Origin: Methanoregulaceae archaeon
Lineage (GTDB): Archaea > Halobacteriota > Methanomicrobia > Methanomicrobiales > Methanospirillaceae
DNA: 10,381 bases
Reading direction: 5' to 3'
Assembly (NCBI GenBank): GCA_019695435.1
Contig: JACTVF010000098.1
Coordinates: forward strand, 1 to 10,381
Position 1 is the stretch's first letter. The number at the start of each line of letters is the position of its first letter. The position numbers and the translations under genes are program-made. The notes under the pieces are model-generated. The model did not search any database and had not been told where the DNA came from. It worked only from the letters and a program-made list of their open reading frames with translations. Of the stretch, positions 1-5,524 are shown piece after piece.

Positions 1-408
1 CTCCTTGAAGAGATCGGCCGTGAGCACCTGGTCACCGCCGGAAAAGATATCAGTAACCCCGGCCTTATCGGAACAATCGGTATGCTTTTAGAGGTGAGCG
101 GGAAGGGGGCCGAACTCGACCTCGGCCGCGTCCCGAAGCCGGACCTTGCGGCAAACCATATGACCTTCGAACAGTGGGTGAAGATGTACCCCGGGATGGG
201 TTTTGTCCTGACTGCACGGGAAGAACACGTCAATGAGCTTGTCAGGCGTTTTGCGGCCGTCGGCATGACCGCACAGGTGATCGGTACCGTGGATGCCACG
301 CGCGAGCTCAGGATCCGGTATGACGGGGACGAGGCGCAGGTCTTTGATTTTATCAAAAACGGGATCACCTGCCTCCCCCCCGGTGAGATGCCATGCAGGC
401 CGCAGTAA
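1..408 (+). CDS. Methanogenesis marker protein 2, AIR synthase-related (3' part)
   Basis: This is the last 135 residues of a gene whose start lies left of the window; the frame is open from base 1 to the stop at 408. The text resembles the C-terminal domain of PurM/AIR-synthase-like (ATP-grasp-unrelated, ATP-binding) proteins. An early stretch reads GKDISNPGLIGTIGMLLEVS, the glycine-rich segment seen in this superfamily. A later part (YPGMGFVLTA, then an alpha/beta unit) matches the usual C-terminal fold. I assign it to the methanogenesis marker 2 family, which is conserved in methanogens and has no settled biochemical role. The assignment is supported by the next gene, another methanogen marker, which overlaps it by 16 bases in the same direction and so is probably co-translated. 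An ordinary purM, selD, thiL or hypE homologue is less likely but cannot be excluded from the C-terminus alone. Confidence 0.78.
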   Translation, partial: LLEEIGREHLVTAGKDISNPGLIGTIGMLLEVSGKGAELDLGRVPKPDLAANHMTFEQWVKMYPGMGFVLTAREEHVNELVRRFAAVGMTAQVIGTVDATRELRIRYDGDEAQVFDFIKNGITCLPPGEMPCRPQ

Positions 409-1157
409 AGAAAATCGGTATTGGTATCGGTTCCGATGCGGAGAAGGTTATCGACAGTGCGTGCCGGGTCAGCGTTCCATGCGATATTATCTGCTACTCG
501 CGGCCGGACACCGGAAAGGTGCCTCCCGGCTGTTCCCGCGTGCGGATAGCGGAGAGCGAAACACCCGAGGCGATGCTCGTTTCCGACCTGATGACCGGTG
601 CGATCGATGCGGCAGTCCGGGGCACGCTTCCGGCAAACACCACCCTGCAGGCACTCAAGGAGGCCGCAGGGGTCGATCACCTGGAGCGGATCGCGCTCCT
701 GGAGACGGCCGGCGGGAAAAAATTCCTGTTTGCTCCCGTGGGTATCGATGAGGGTTGGACGGTCGCGGACAAGCTTGCGCTCGTCCGGAAAGGCAGGCTG
801 ATAGCCCGCCGGTTCGGCCTTCCGGATAAAGTGGGCGTCCTCTCGGGAGGCCGGTTCGGCGATGTCGGCCGGCATGCACGGGTGGACCGGAGCATGGCCG
901 ATGCCGAACTTGTCGCACGGCTTGGGGATGCAGTGCATTACGAGATTCTTATTGAAGATGCAATCGAATCCTGTGGCCTGATCATCGCACCTGACGGGAT
1001 ATCCGGCAATCTGGTCTTCCGTACGCTCACCTTTCTCGGGGCCGGGCACGGGCATGGGGCGCCGGTCGTAAATATCGATAAAATTTTTGTGGATACCTCG
1101 CGCGCCTCACCGGATTACGCGAATGCGCTATTGCTCGCAGCAGCATTGCTGGAATAA
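393..1157 (+). CDS. mtxX: Methanogenesis marker protein 4 (MtxX), putative methyltransferase
   Basis: This 254-residue protein resembles MtxX, a methanogen-specific protein distantly related to phosphate acetyl/butyryl transferases and historically called a putative methyltransferase. Its reaction is not established. Visible landmarks are an N-terminal Gly-rich strand (IGIGIGSD, residues 8-15), a conserved-looking block [14 protein letters not shown] (148-161) and a C-terminal Pta-like segment ([20 protein letters not shown], 203-222). The ATG at 393 lies inside the end of the marker 2 gene, a 16-base overlap, which suggests translational coupling. No separate promoter is visible. The protein appears full length and probably cytoplasmic, with no signal peptide or membrane segment. 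After the stop the sequence turns AT-rich with a T-tract. The family call is by recognition of the whole sequence and context, not by a catalytic motif. Confidence 0.85.
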   Translation: MQAAVKKIGIGIGSDAEKVIDSACRVSVPCDIICYSRPDTGKVPPGCSRVRIAESETPEAMLVSDLMTGAIDAAVRGTLPANTTLQALKEAAGVDHLERIALLETAGGKKFLFAPVGIDEGWTVADKLALVRKGRLIARRFGLPDKVGVLSGGRFGDVGRHARVDRSMADAELVARLGDAVHYEILIEDAIESCGLIIAPDGISGNLVFRTLTFLGAGHGHGAPVVNIDKIFVDTSRASPDYANALLLAAALLE

Positions 1158-1181
1158 ATTTTAATTGCGTAAAGTGGCTTA

Positions 1182-1187
1182 TTTTTT
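1182..1187 (+). terminator. T-tract terminator after mtxX
   Basis: Six consecutive T residues sit 25 bases after the mtxX stop, inside TTATTTTTTAAAATAA. Archaeal transcription commonly ends at such T-runs without needing a hairpin. It is placed correctly to end the marker 2-mtxX transcript before the histone promoter. The evidence is sequence only. Confidence 0.4.
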
Positions 1188-1242
1188 AAAATAAACCATT
1201 TAAAGGCAATAAAAAATATTCTGCGAAATTCTGGAGCGCGTT

Positions 1243-1262
1243 TTGCCTGAACGGTTCGGCAA
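1243..1262. repeat. Inverted repeat upstream of histone gene
   Basis: The segment TTGCCTGAACGGTTCGGCAA can fold as TTGCC-GAA paired with TTC-GGCAA, with one bulged T and a CGG loop. It lies 111 bases before the histone start and about 50 bases before its TATA box, in an otherwise AT-rich gap. It could be an operator or an RNA hairpin in the end of the mtxX transcript. No T-run follows, so it is not a classic terminator. Confidence 0.35.
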
Positions 1263-1311
1263 GCCTTCCAATATCGTTTTACTAATCAAAATGGGGGATT
1301 TTCCCAAAAAG

Positions 1312-1323
1312 TTTTTATATATA
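1312..1323 (+). promoter_or_regulatory. TATA box of the histone gene
   Basis: TTTTTATATATA contains the exact archaeal box A consensus TTTATATA at 1314-1321. It is preceded by an A-rich stretch (CCCAAAAAG) of the kind expected for a BRE. Transcription would start around 1338-1344, giving a very short leader just before or at the ribosome-binding site GAGGT (1342-1346). It is one of the strongest promoter-like signals in the window, fitting an abundant chromatin protein. Confidence 0.75.
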
Positions 1324-1353
1324 CCAATATACTTTCTTGTTGAGGTAAGAAAA

Positions 1354-1560
1354 ATGGCAGATTTACCAATTGCTGCAGTTGTACGCATTGCAAAGAAGAA
1401 CGGAGCCGAAAGAGTGGGCAGCGATGCAGCCGAGGCGCTCGTGGTCAAGGCTGAGAAGTACATCGCCCAGCTCACGAAGGAAGCAAACAAGCTCGCGGAG
1501 CACGCGGGAAGAAAGACGATCAAGAAAGAAGACGTTGATCTCGCATCAAAGTCCAACTGA
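1354..1560 (+). CDS. Archaeal histone (HMf-like)
   Basis: This is a 68-residue single histone-fold protein that dimerises, wraps DNA and packs the chromosome. The start MADLPIAAVVRIAKKNGAER matches the archaeal histone opening (strand-helix 1, with the DNA-binding Arg in GAER, residues 17-20). The AGRKTIKKEDV segment (51-61) is the L2 loop and start of helix 3, with basic DNA contacts. Length is typical, with no C-terminal tail and one histone fold. The frame stays open upstream to 1243, but ATG 1354 is preferred: GAGGT lies 7 bases before it, the TATA box is in the right place, and homologues begin here. The gene is apparently monocistronic, with its own promoter and T-rich terminators on the 3' side. 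Confidence 0.97.
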   Translation: MADLPIAAVVRIAKKNGAERVGSDAAEALVVKAEKYIAQLTKEANKLAEHAGRKTIKKEDVDLASKSN

Positions 1561-1567
1561 TCAACTC

Positions 1568-1608
1568 TTTTTTCTTACTATGCCCGCAAACCGGCGCGGG
1601 ATTATTTT
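1568..1608 (+). terminator. Terminator region after histone gene
   Basis: Seven bases after the stop there is TTTTTTCTT (1568-1576). Then a hairpin CCCGC/GCGGG (1583-1587 with 1596-1600, 8-base loop) is followed by ATTATTTT. Either the first T-run or the hairpin plus T-rich tail could end the histone transcript. A further T-run at 1640-1645 gives backup. This is inferred from sequence only. Confidence 0.55.
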
Positions 1609-1848
1609 GGGTACTTTGGTTTTTCGGAGTGACGGGCTGTTTTTTGTAATCGGCAGGTTCCTCCCCTGTCTTCATTAAATCTGCCGCGTTTCTCCCGGTT
1701 CTCGCCGCCCTCTGGCTGAATCATCCTCTGGTAAAGATGGGGATTTTGGTTTTGCCGGGAATTTCCTGCTGCAGACGTGCCTGTGTGCCCTTATGACAGA
1801 CAACTCTTTTTAACATACATGGATCAATCTCCTTTGAAGAACATCTGC

Positions 1849-2364
1849 ATGCACGAGATCTGCCCGCACTGCGGAAAGGTATCAAACGAGGAGTCTCCGC
1901 GGTTCTGCAGCGGATGCGGTGCCCGGATGGACGGGAAAATCCCTGACGGGTACCAGGGATATTCCGCCCCGGTGCGGGAGCAGAAGAACCGGTTGATCGC
2001 GGGAGTCTGCTCGTCCGTTCTTCCCGGTCTCGGGCAGGTATACAACGGGGAAACCGTAAAAGGGTTTGCCATCTTTATTCTTACCCTTGCGGGACTGGCT
2101 GTCTTCCTGATTCCCGGCCTTGTCGTGTGGCTCTATGCGATGTATAATGCATACACTACGGCGGGAAAGATGAACGCCGGGGAGATCCCGTTTCGCGAGA
2201 CCCGGATGCTCACTATGGTCCTGTTCATTGTGTTCGCTGTTGTGGTGATCGGAATCGCGCTCCTGCTCCTCATCTACCTGGTGATTGACCCCATGATATC
2301 GCAGATTGGCACGCTTGACACCGGCAATTTCAACCGGCTGTTTGATACCGGCGGATTAATCTGA
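1849..2364 (+). CDS. Zinc-ribbon, multi-pass membrane protein (TM2-like)
   Basis: From ATG 1849 the protein has 171 residues. It begins with a four-cysteine zinc ribbon (C5, C8, C20, C23; CPHC and CSGC knuckles), then a short polar linker. A hydrophobic region follows: about 49-104 contains the SSVLPGLGQVYNGETVKGF segment typical of TM2-domain-like small membrane proteins, with two or three membrane spans. A last span lies at about 119-147, followed by a short polar tail. Function is unknown; such proteins are common and uncharacterised in archaea. The start is uncertain: GTG 1777 and ATG 1819 are in the same frame. I prefer 1849 because the zinc ribbon then starts the protein and a TATA-like TTTTTAACA (1807-1815) would place the transcript start between 1819 and 1849. 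No strong ribosome-binding site supports any choice. It stands alone, 288 bases after the histone. Confidence 0.8.
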   Translation: MHEICPHCGKVSNEESPRFCSGCGARMDGKIPDGYQGYSAPVREQKNRLIAGVCSSVLPGLGQVYNGETVKGFAIFILTLAGLAVFLIPGLVVWLYAMYNAYTTAGKMNAGEIPFRETRMLTMVLFIVFAVVVIGIALLLLIYLVIDPMISQIGTLDTGNFNRLFDTGGLI

Positions 2365-2469
2365 TCAGCCCCGCAGAAATGTACGTGTTCGATGTACCAT
2401 TTTAGGTGATTATGTAACATCCACCAAAAATCAGATCTGAATTAAATTTGAAATTATATAACCGCTCTT

Positions 2470-2486
2470 GGGGGGCTTTGCCCCCC
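2470..2486. repeat. Strong GC hairpin GGGGGGC-TTT-GCCCCCC
   Basis: This is a perfect 7-bp stem with a 3-base loop, standing inside AT-rich sequence. Neither strand has a T-run next to it, so it is not a standard intrinsic terminator. Its form, GGGGGCTTTGCCCCC, is of the kind seen as dispersed intergenic repeats in several prokaryotic genomes. Only one copy is in this window, so the repeat status is an inference. Confidence 0.5.
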
Positions 2487-2523
2487 GCCGCTCGGGCATC
2501 CCCACTTGCGATAGTGCTGTATA

Positions 2524-2652
2524 ATGACACCCGAAAACGATTTTCTACAGACCAAACAATATATATTTGTTGCCGCATTGGGGCTGATTATTTATAATCA
2601 CCAATTATTTGACGGGTCTTACAAAATTTGTAAAAAAAATATCCTATACTAA
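2524..2652 (+). CDS. Possible small protein, 42 residues
   Basis: An ATG-started frame of 42 codons ends at TAA 2650-2652. The product has a charged/polar N-terminus (MTPENDFLQTKQ), a hydrophobic stretch at about 13-24 (YIFVAALGLIIY) and a Lys-rich tail. It could be a small membrane-associated peptide. Support is limited: there is no ribosome-binding site just before the ATG. The only nearby promoter signal is ATTATATA at 2453-2460, which would give a leader of about 40 bases. The coding sequence is AT-rich, unlike the neighbours, so it is either a recently acquired or decayed gene fragment or a chance frame in AT-rich DNA. I do not recognise a family. Confidence 0.22.
   Translation: MTPENDFLQTKQYIFVAALGLIIYNHQLFDGSYKICKKNILY
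2585..2600. repeat. Inverted repeat TGATTAT-TT-ATAATCA
   Basis: A perfect 7-bp inverted repeat around a TT centre. It looks like an operator-type dyad for a dimeric regulator. It is one of several dyads with centres at roughly 30-base steps (about 2563, 2592, 2626, 2656). It lies inside the possible 42-residue ORF, so only one of the two interpretations may be right. Confidence 0.4.
2619..2633. repeat. Inverted repeat TTACAAA-A-TTTGTAA
   Basis: A perfect 7-bp dyad with a single central base, directly followed by a run of A residues. Its sequence differs from the neighbouring dyads, so a single regulator binding all of them is not obvious. Confidence 0.4.
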
Positions 2653-2664
2653 CTTTTAGTTAGT
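2648..2664. repeat. Inverted repeat ACTAAC-TTTTA-GTTAGT
   Basis: A perfect 6-bp stem with a 5-base loop, spanning the stop codon of the possible small ORF. Its right arm overlaps GTGGTG (2663-2668), which can instead pair with CACCAC (2682-2687). The two RNA folds would exclude each other. Confidence 0.35.
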
Positions 2665-2845
2665 GGTGGACTTTACTCAATCACCACATTTTATTGAAAA
2701 GGTTGTTTCTCCTCTCCGGCAAACAGGATCTTCTGGAAATGCATATACCCGTTATTTTATGCCTGCCCTGTTTTCCTCCCTGTAGTAAATCCGAACCACA
2801 GGTATAGTGCGAGAGGGAGTCACCGGGCATGGAACGCCTGCTCTT

Positions 2846-2868
2846 AAAAAAAGCGACAAACAGGTCGC
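2846..2868 (-). terminator. Hairpin plus T7 terminator for the mat-his cluster
   Basis: Read on the minus strand this is GCGAC-CTGTTT-GTCGC followed directly by seven T residues: a perfect 5-bp stem with a 6-base loop and a T-tract. It lies 46 bases past the stop of the 99-residue gene. It has the full form of an intrinsic terminator and supports the minus strand as the transcribed strand here. Confidence 0.75.
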
Positions 2869-2914
2869 GGAGCATGGTGTGACAAATGGACCCCGGCCAA
2901 AAGATCCAGCCCCG

Positions 2915-3214
2915 TTACTCAATCTCCCTTCCGCTCACAAACGACCGGCTGCCATCCTTCTTATTGGCATGCTCATCGATCAGGCGTTTTATCTCGTCGT
3001 ACACTTTTTCCTTGTCCTTTGCCCCGGTAAAAAGGATCCTCGTACCATCGATATCGTCCTTGAGGTACGCCGCCTCGTCGTACACGATGAGCATGATCTG
3101 GTTTTCCGGCCCGAAAAGATGCTCCTCGCTGTCCCCTTTCATGTACCGTTCACGCTGCTCCTTTGTCGGCGCCGCATACTTGTTGTCGTACCGGAAAACA
3201 CCCGTTATAATCAC
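2915..3214 (-). CDS. Hypothetical protein, 99 residues, downstream of hisB
   Basis: This is a small soluble alpha/beta-type protein that I do not recognise. It has a beta-like opening (IITGVFRYD), a charged loop, a second hydrophobic strand (QIMLIVYDE), then RILFTGAKDKEKVYDEIKRL, which looks like a strand plus amphipathic helix, and a Ser/Arg-rich tail. The frame is open upstream into hisB, but protein-like sequence appears only from about GTG 3214, which I take as the start. GTG at about 3271 and ATG 3142 are alternatives, and no good ribosome-binding site decides. It lies 94 bases after the hisB stop in the same direction and ends just before a strong terminator, so it may be the last gene of the cluster. 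The minus-strand GTATATTAT at about 3217-3225 could also be a promoter. The opposite-strand frames here are Ser-rich and look non-coding. Confidence 0.65.
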   Translation of the reverse strand: MIITGVFRYDNKYAAPTKEQRERYMKGDSEEHLFGPENQIMLIVYDEAAYLKDDIDGTRILFTGAKDKEKVYDEIKRLIDEHANKKDGSRSFVSGREIE

Positions 3215-3308
3215 CCCATAATATACTGGTAAGGAGATTGGGAACCCTGCCCTCCCCTCTCTCGGCACACGACAGATTGTCCCGGGGAAAGAGTCACGCT
3301 GGCAGGTT

Positions 3309-3890
3309 TTAGAATGTTCCCTTCGTGCTCGGGATGCTCTTTGATTTCCCGCTCTTTGCCATTGCATCACCCAGCGCAATCCCGAATGCCTTGAATGCTG
3401 CCTCGCACTGGTGGTGATCGTTCCTGCCGGAGAAGGTGATATGGGCCGTGATGCCGGCATGCATGCAGAGGGAGTAGAAGAAGTGCTCGAAGAGATCGGA
3501 CGGGATGTTCCCGAGCGTTTTGTTGCCGAACATGCCGGTGTAGACCAGGTACCCCCGCCCCCCGCAGTCGAGTGCTACCTGGGCAAGGGACTCGTCCATG
3601 GGGATGATTGCGTGCGCAAAGCGCCGGATGCCCCGGCCGTCCCCGATCGCCTGCTTCACTGCATCGCCGATCACGATCCCGACGTCCTCGATCGTGTGGT
3701 GGCAGTCCACGCCAAGATCGCCTTTCGCCCTGCAGGTGAGATCGAACCCCCCGTGCTTTGCCATCCCGGTGAGCATGTGGTCGAAGAACGGGATGCCGGT
3801 CTCCACCGACACCTTCCCGGTCCCGTCGGGGTTGAGCGTGAGTGCGATCGTTGTTTCCGTTGTCTCCCGTGCAAGCGTAACGTTCCTCAT
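3309..3890 (-). CDS. hisB: Imidazoleglycerol-phosphate dehydratase HisB
   Basis: HisB removes water from imidazole glycerol phosphate to give imidazole acetol phosphate, a late step of histidine synthesis in the cytoplasm. The 193-residue length matches the monofunctional enzyme, without the phosphatase domain found in some bacteria. Metal-binding and catalytic landmarks are visible: FFDHML (35-40), HHTIED (64-69), a second repeat with FEHF-like FEHFF (134-138), [12 protein letters not shown] (157-168) and the typical C-terminal SIPSTKG (185-191). The fold is a tandem duplication that binds two manganese ions. The start codon overlaps the hisA stop by four bases (ATGA), pointing to translational coupling. 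No internal terminator is seen between them. All key residues appear intact. Confidence 0.97.
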   Translation of the reverse strand: MRNVTLARETTETTIALTLNPDGTGKVSVETGIPFFDHMLTGMAKHGGFDLTCRAKGDLGVDCHHTIEDVGIVIGDAVKQAIGDGRGIRRFAHAIIPMDESLAQVALDCGGRGYLVYTGMFGNKTLGNIPSDLFEHFFYSLCMHAGITAHITFSGRNDHHQCEAAFKAFGIALGDAMAKSGKSKSIPSTKGTF

Positions 3891-4597
3891 CGAGATTCCT
3901 CTAGTGCCTCTGAAAGGTTAATCTTTCCGCTGTACAGCGCCGAGCCGAGCACCGCCCCGTACGCCCCGGCGTCCCGCAGTGCAGCAACATCCGCACGGCC
4001 GGACACACCGCCGGCAACGACCACGGGTATGTGGACCCGGGAGATAAGCTGCCGGACCGGTTCGATAGCCACTCCCTGCTGCAGCCCTTCGACATCCACA
4101 TTCGTGTAGAGCAGGGAACCGGCGCCGAGGTGTTCGAAGGTTTCCGCCCACCCGATATAATTGCCGGCGGTCTCCTGCCAGCCATGGATCGCAACCTCGC
4201 CGCCTCTTGCATCCACGCCCGCCATCACCCGGTCGCTGCCGAATTCTCCGGCCAGCTGCCGGATGCTCTCCGGCTTCTGGATTGCAAGGGTGGAGAGAAT
4301 AATCCGGGTCACACCGGTCCCGAGCCAGCGGCTCGCGTCCTCAACGGAACGGATCCCGCCGCCGAGCTCGATCTCAATATTGGTATCTTTTATCAGCGCC
4401 TGGATCAGGTCCGCGTTCTTTGCCGACTCCCCGAATGCACCGTCAAGGTTGACCACGTGCAGCGCCTCGGCACCGGCATCGAGCCAGCGGCGGGCACAGG
4501 AAAGCGGATCGCCGTACGCGGTCGCACTCTCCCGTTTTCCCTGCACGAGCTGGACGCACCTGCCCCCGAGGATATCGACAGCAGGAAAAATTCTCAT
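3887..4597 (-). CDS. hisA: ProFAR isomerase HisA
   Basis: HisA (1-(5-phosphoribosyl)-5-[(5-phosphoribosylamino)methylideneamino]imidazole-4-carboxamide isomerase) carries out the Amadori rearrangement ProFAR to PRFAR. The 236-residue TIM-barrel protein has the expected acid/base aspartates, D8 (in FPAVD) and D129 (in MAGVDARGG). It also has the two phosphate-binding Gly-rich loops: ELGGGIRS (77-84) and VVAGGVSG (193-200), with GAVLGSALY (214-222) at the end. HisF is the close paralogue, but D8 with GGRCVQL and the D129 context fit HisA better. It starts five bases after hisG and overlaps hisB by four bases, so the three are almost certainly one transcript. hisF and hisH, whose product consumes PRFAR, are not in the window. 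Confidence 0.96.
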   Translation of the reverse strand: MRIFPAVDILGGRCVQLVQGKRESATAYGDPLSCARRWLDAGAEALHVVNLDGAFGESAKNADLIQALIKDTNIEIELGGGIRSVEDASRWLGTGVTRIILSTLAIQKPESIRQLAGEFGSDRVMAGVDARGGEVAIHGWQETAGNYIGWAETFEHLGAGSLLYTNVDVEGLQQGVAIEPVRQLISRVHIPVVVAGGVSGRADVAALRDAGAYGAVLGSALYSGKINLSEALEESR

Positions 4598-4602
4598 AAT
4601 TA

Positions 4603-5460
4603 TCAGCGGATCATCCGCTCGATGGACATGACAAGGATGTCCCGTGCGCCCGCCCGTTTCAACGCGTTGATCAGCGCGTAGACCCGCTCCTCGTTCACGA
4701 CCGCGTGGACGGCGACCATATCCTCGGTCGATGCGACGTCCATGACGGTCGGGCCGGAGAGCCCGGGCAGCACGCTTTTTATCTTCTCAAGCGATGCCCG
4801 TTTCACGTTCATCATCAGGTAGCACTGCCCGCGTGCCCGTATGACGCTTTCGAGAGCAAGGTGGATCTCGTCGATTTTTTCCCGTTTTGTTTCAAGCGAC
4901 TTCCGGTTTGCGATCAGAATGGTAGAGGTGTTGAGTACCTCGTCGAGCACCCGGAGCCGGTTCGTTTTTAAGGTGTTTCCCGAACTCGAGAGATCGACTA
5001 TCGCATCGGCAATCCCAAGGTGGGGCGTCGCTTCGCAGGCCCCCCCGACAAGGACGATCGTGACCGGCACGTGCCGTTTCGCAAAATACTGCCTTGTTAT
5101 CACCGGGAACTCGGTCGCAATCTTTGCCCTTTTCAGGTCGTGGGCAGATGAGATATCCGAATCTTCGCGGACGGCAAGCACGAGCTTCGCTTTTCCGATC
5201 TGGAGATCGAGAAGTTCCTCGACATCAGATTCCCGTTCAACCACCATATCATGGCCGGTGATGCCGAGGTCTGCCGCCCCCGTTGCCACATATTCGGGGA
5301 TATCGATGGGCCGGGCAAACAGAATCTCCACGTGAGGGTCGAGCGTGCGGGCAATCAGCCGGCGCTCAGCAACATCCGGCAGGTGGAGGCCGCTCTTTTC
5401 CATCAGGTCCATGATCGGCGCTGCTATCCTGCCCTTGTTGGGGATGGCAAGCCGGATCAT
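4603..5460 (-). CDS. hisG: ATP phosphoribosyltransferase HisG, long form
   Basis: HisG joins ATP and PRPP, the first and regulated step of histidine synthesis. From ATG 5460 it has 285 residues, the size of the long form, which carries its own C-terminal regulatory domain and needs no HisZ. Visible parts are the N-terminal [24 protein letters not shown] (61-73), the PRPP-binding loop [18 protein letters not shown] (152-169), and an ACT-like C-terminal domain (about 210-285; [10 protein letters not shown], 233-242). The frame also reaches GTG 5547, giving 29 extra Lys/Pro-rich residues. I prefer 5460 because family members start there and the extra part spans the gap after mat. However, a weak GAAGGT precedes GTG 5547 and no good ribosome-binding site precedes 5460. 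A TATA-like AATAAAAAG in the gap could give it its own promoter. Confidence 0.95.
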   Translation of the reverse strand: MIRLAIPNKGRIAAPIMDLMEKSGLHLPDVAERRLIARTLDPHVEILFARPIDIPEYVATGAADLGITGHDMVVERESDVEELLDLQIGKAKLVLAVREDSDISSAHDLKRAKIATEFPVITRQYFAKRHVPVTIVLVGGACEATPHLGIADAIVDLSSSGNTLKTNRLRVLDEVLNTSTILIANRKSLETKREKIDEIHLALESVIRARGQCYLMMNVKRASLEKIKSVLPGLSGPTVMDVASTEDMVAVHAVVNEERVYALINALKRAGARDILVMSIERMIR

Positions 5461-5503
5461 GCCGGAAAAAGGGGAGAGTTCGCCTGGTGCCGGGGCGGGT
5501 GTC

Positions 5504-5512
5504 TTTTTATTG
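5504..5512 (-). promoter_or_regulatory. Possible TATA box before hisG
   Basis: On the minus strand AATAAAAAG lies in the 64-base gap between the mat stop and ATG 5460. It would start transcription around 5480, about 20 bases before the ATG. It is a weak match to box A, so hisG may instead depend on read-through from the mat promoter. Confidence 0.3.
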
Positions 5513-5524
5513 CCCTTGTTCTTT

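Larger units (their letters stand above)
2365..2914. other. Large AT-rich intergenic region between convergent genes
   Basis: About 550 bases separate the plus-strand zinc-ribbon membrane gene from the minus-strand 99-residue gene. From about 2400 to 2700 the DNA is much more AT-rich than the flanking genes. It contains a TATA-like ATTATATA (2453-2460), a GC hairpin (2470-2486), a possible 42-residue ORF (2524-2652) and clustered short inverted repeats (2555-2687). There is also a nested pair of stems (AAACAGG 2721-2727 with CCTGTTT 2767-2773; GCATA 2741-2745 with TATGC 2758-2762) and the minus-strand terminator at 2846-2868. No known RNA gene or transposon end is recognisable. Confidence 0.6.

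Noticed and set aside
1243..1353. N-terminal extension of the histone to 1243
   Set aside because: It would run through the TATA box, and homologues start at the MADLPIA position.
2681..2875. Minus-strand 64-codon frame in the gap
   Set aside because: It starts about 40 bases past the stop of the 99-residue gene, runs through the terminator hairpin and T-tract, and the peptide is Arg/Ser/Cys-rich without a ribosome-binding site.
2365..2914. A tRNA, CRISPR array or transposon in the AT-rich gap
   Set aside because: No cloverleaf, no regularly repeated identical unit, no transposase remnant, and no matching terminal inverted repeats with target duplication could be seen.
2807..3232. Plus-strand frames opposite the 99-residue gene (141 and 111 codons)
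   Set aside because: Composition is Ser/Arg- or Leu/Val-skewed without domain-like pattern, and the terminator at 2846-2868 fits minus-strand transcription.
3215..3460. N-terminal extension of the 99-residue protein into hisB
   Set aside because: The extra 82 residues overlap hisB out of frame and look like shadow sequence (Ser/Arg/Gln-rich).
3411..4109. Plus-strand frame of 232 codons across hisA and hisB
   Set aside because: It is antisense to two clearly recognised enzymes with intact motifs, so it is a GC-driven shadow.
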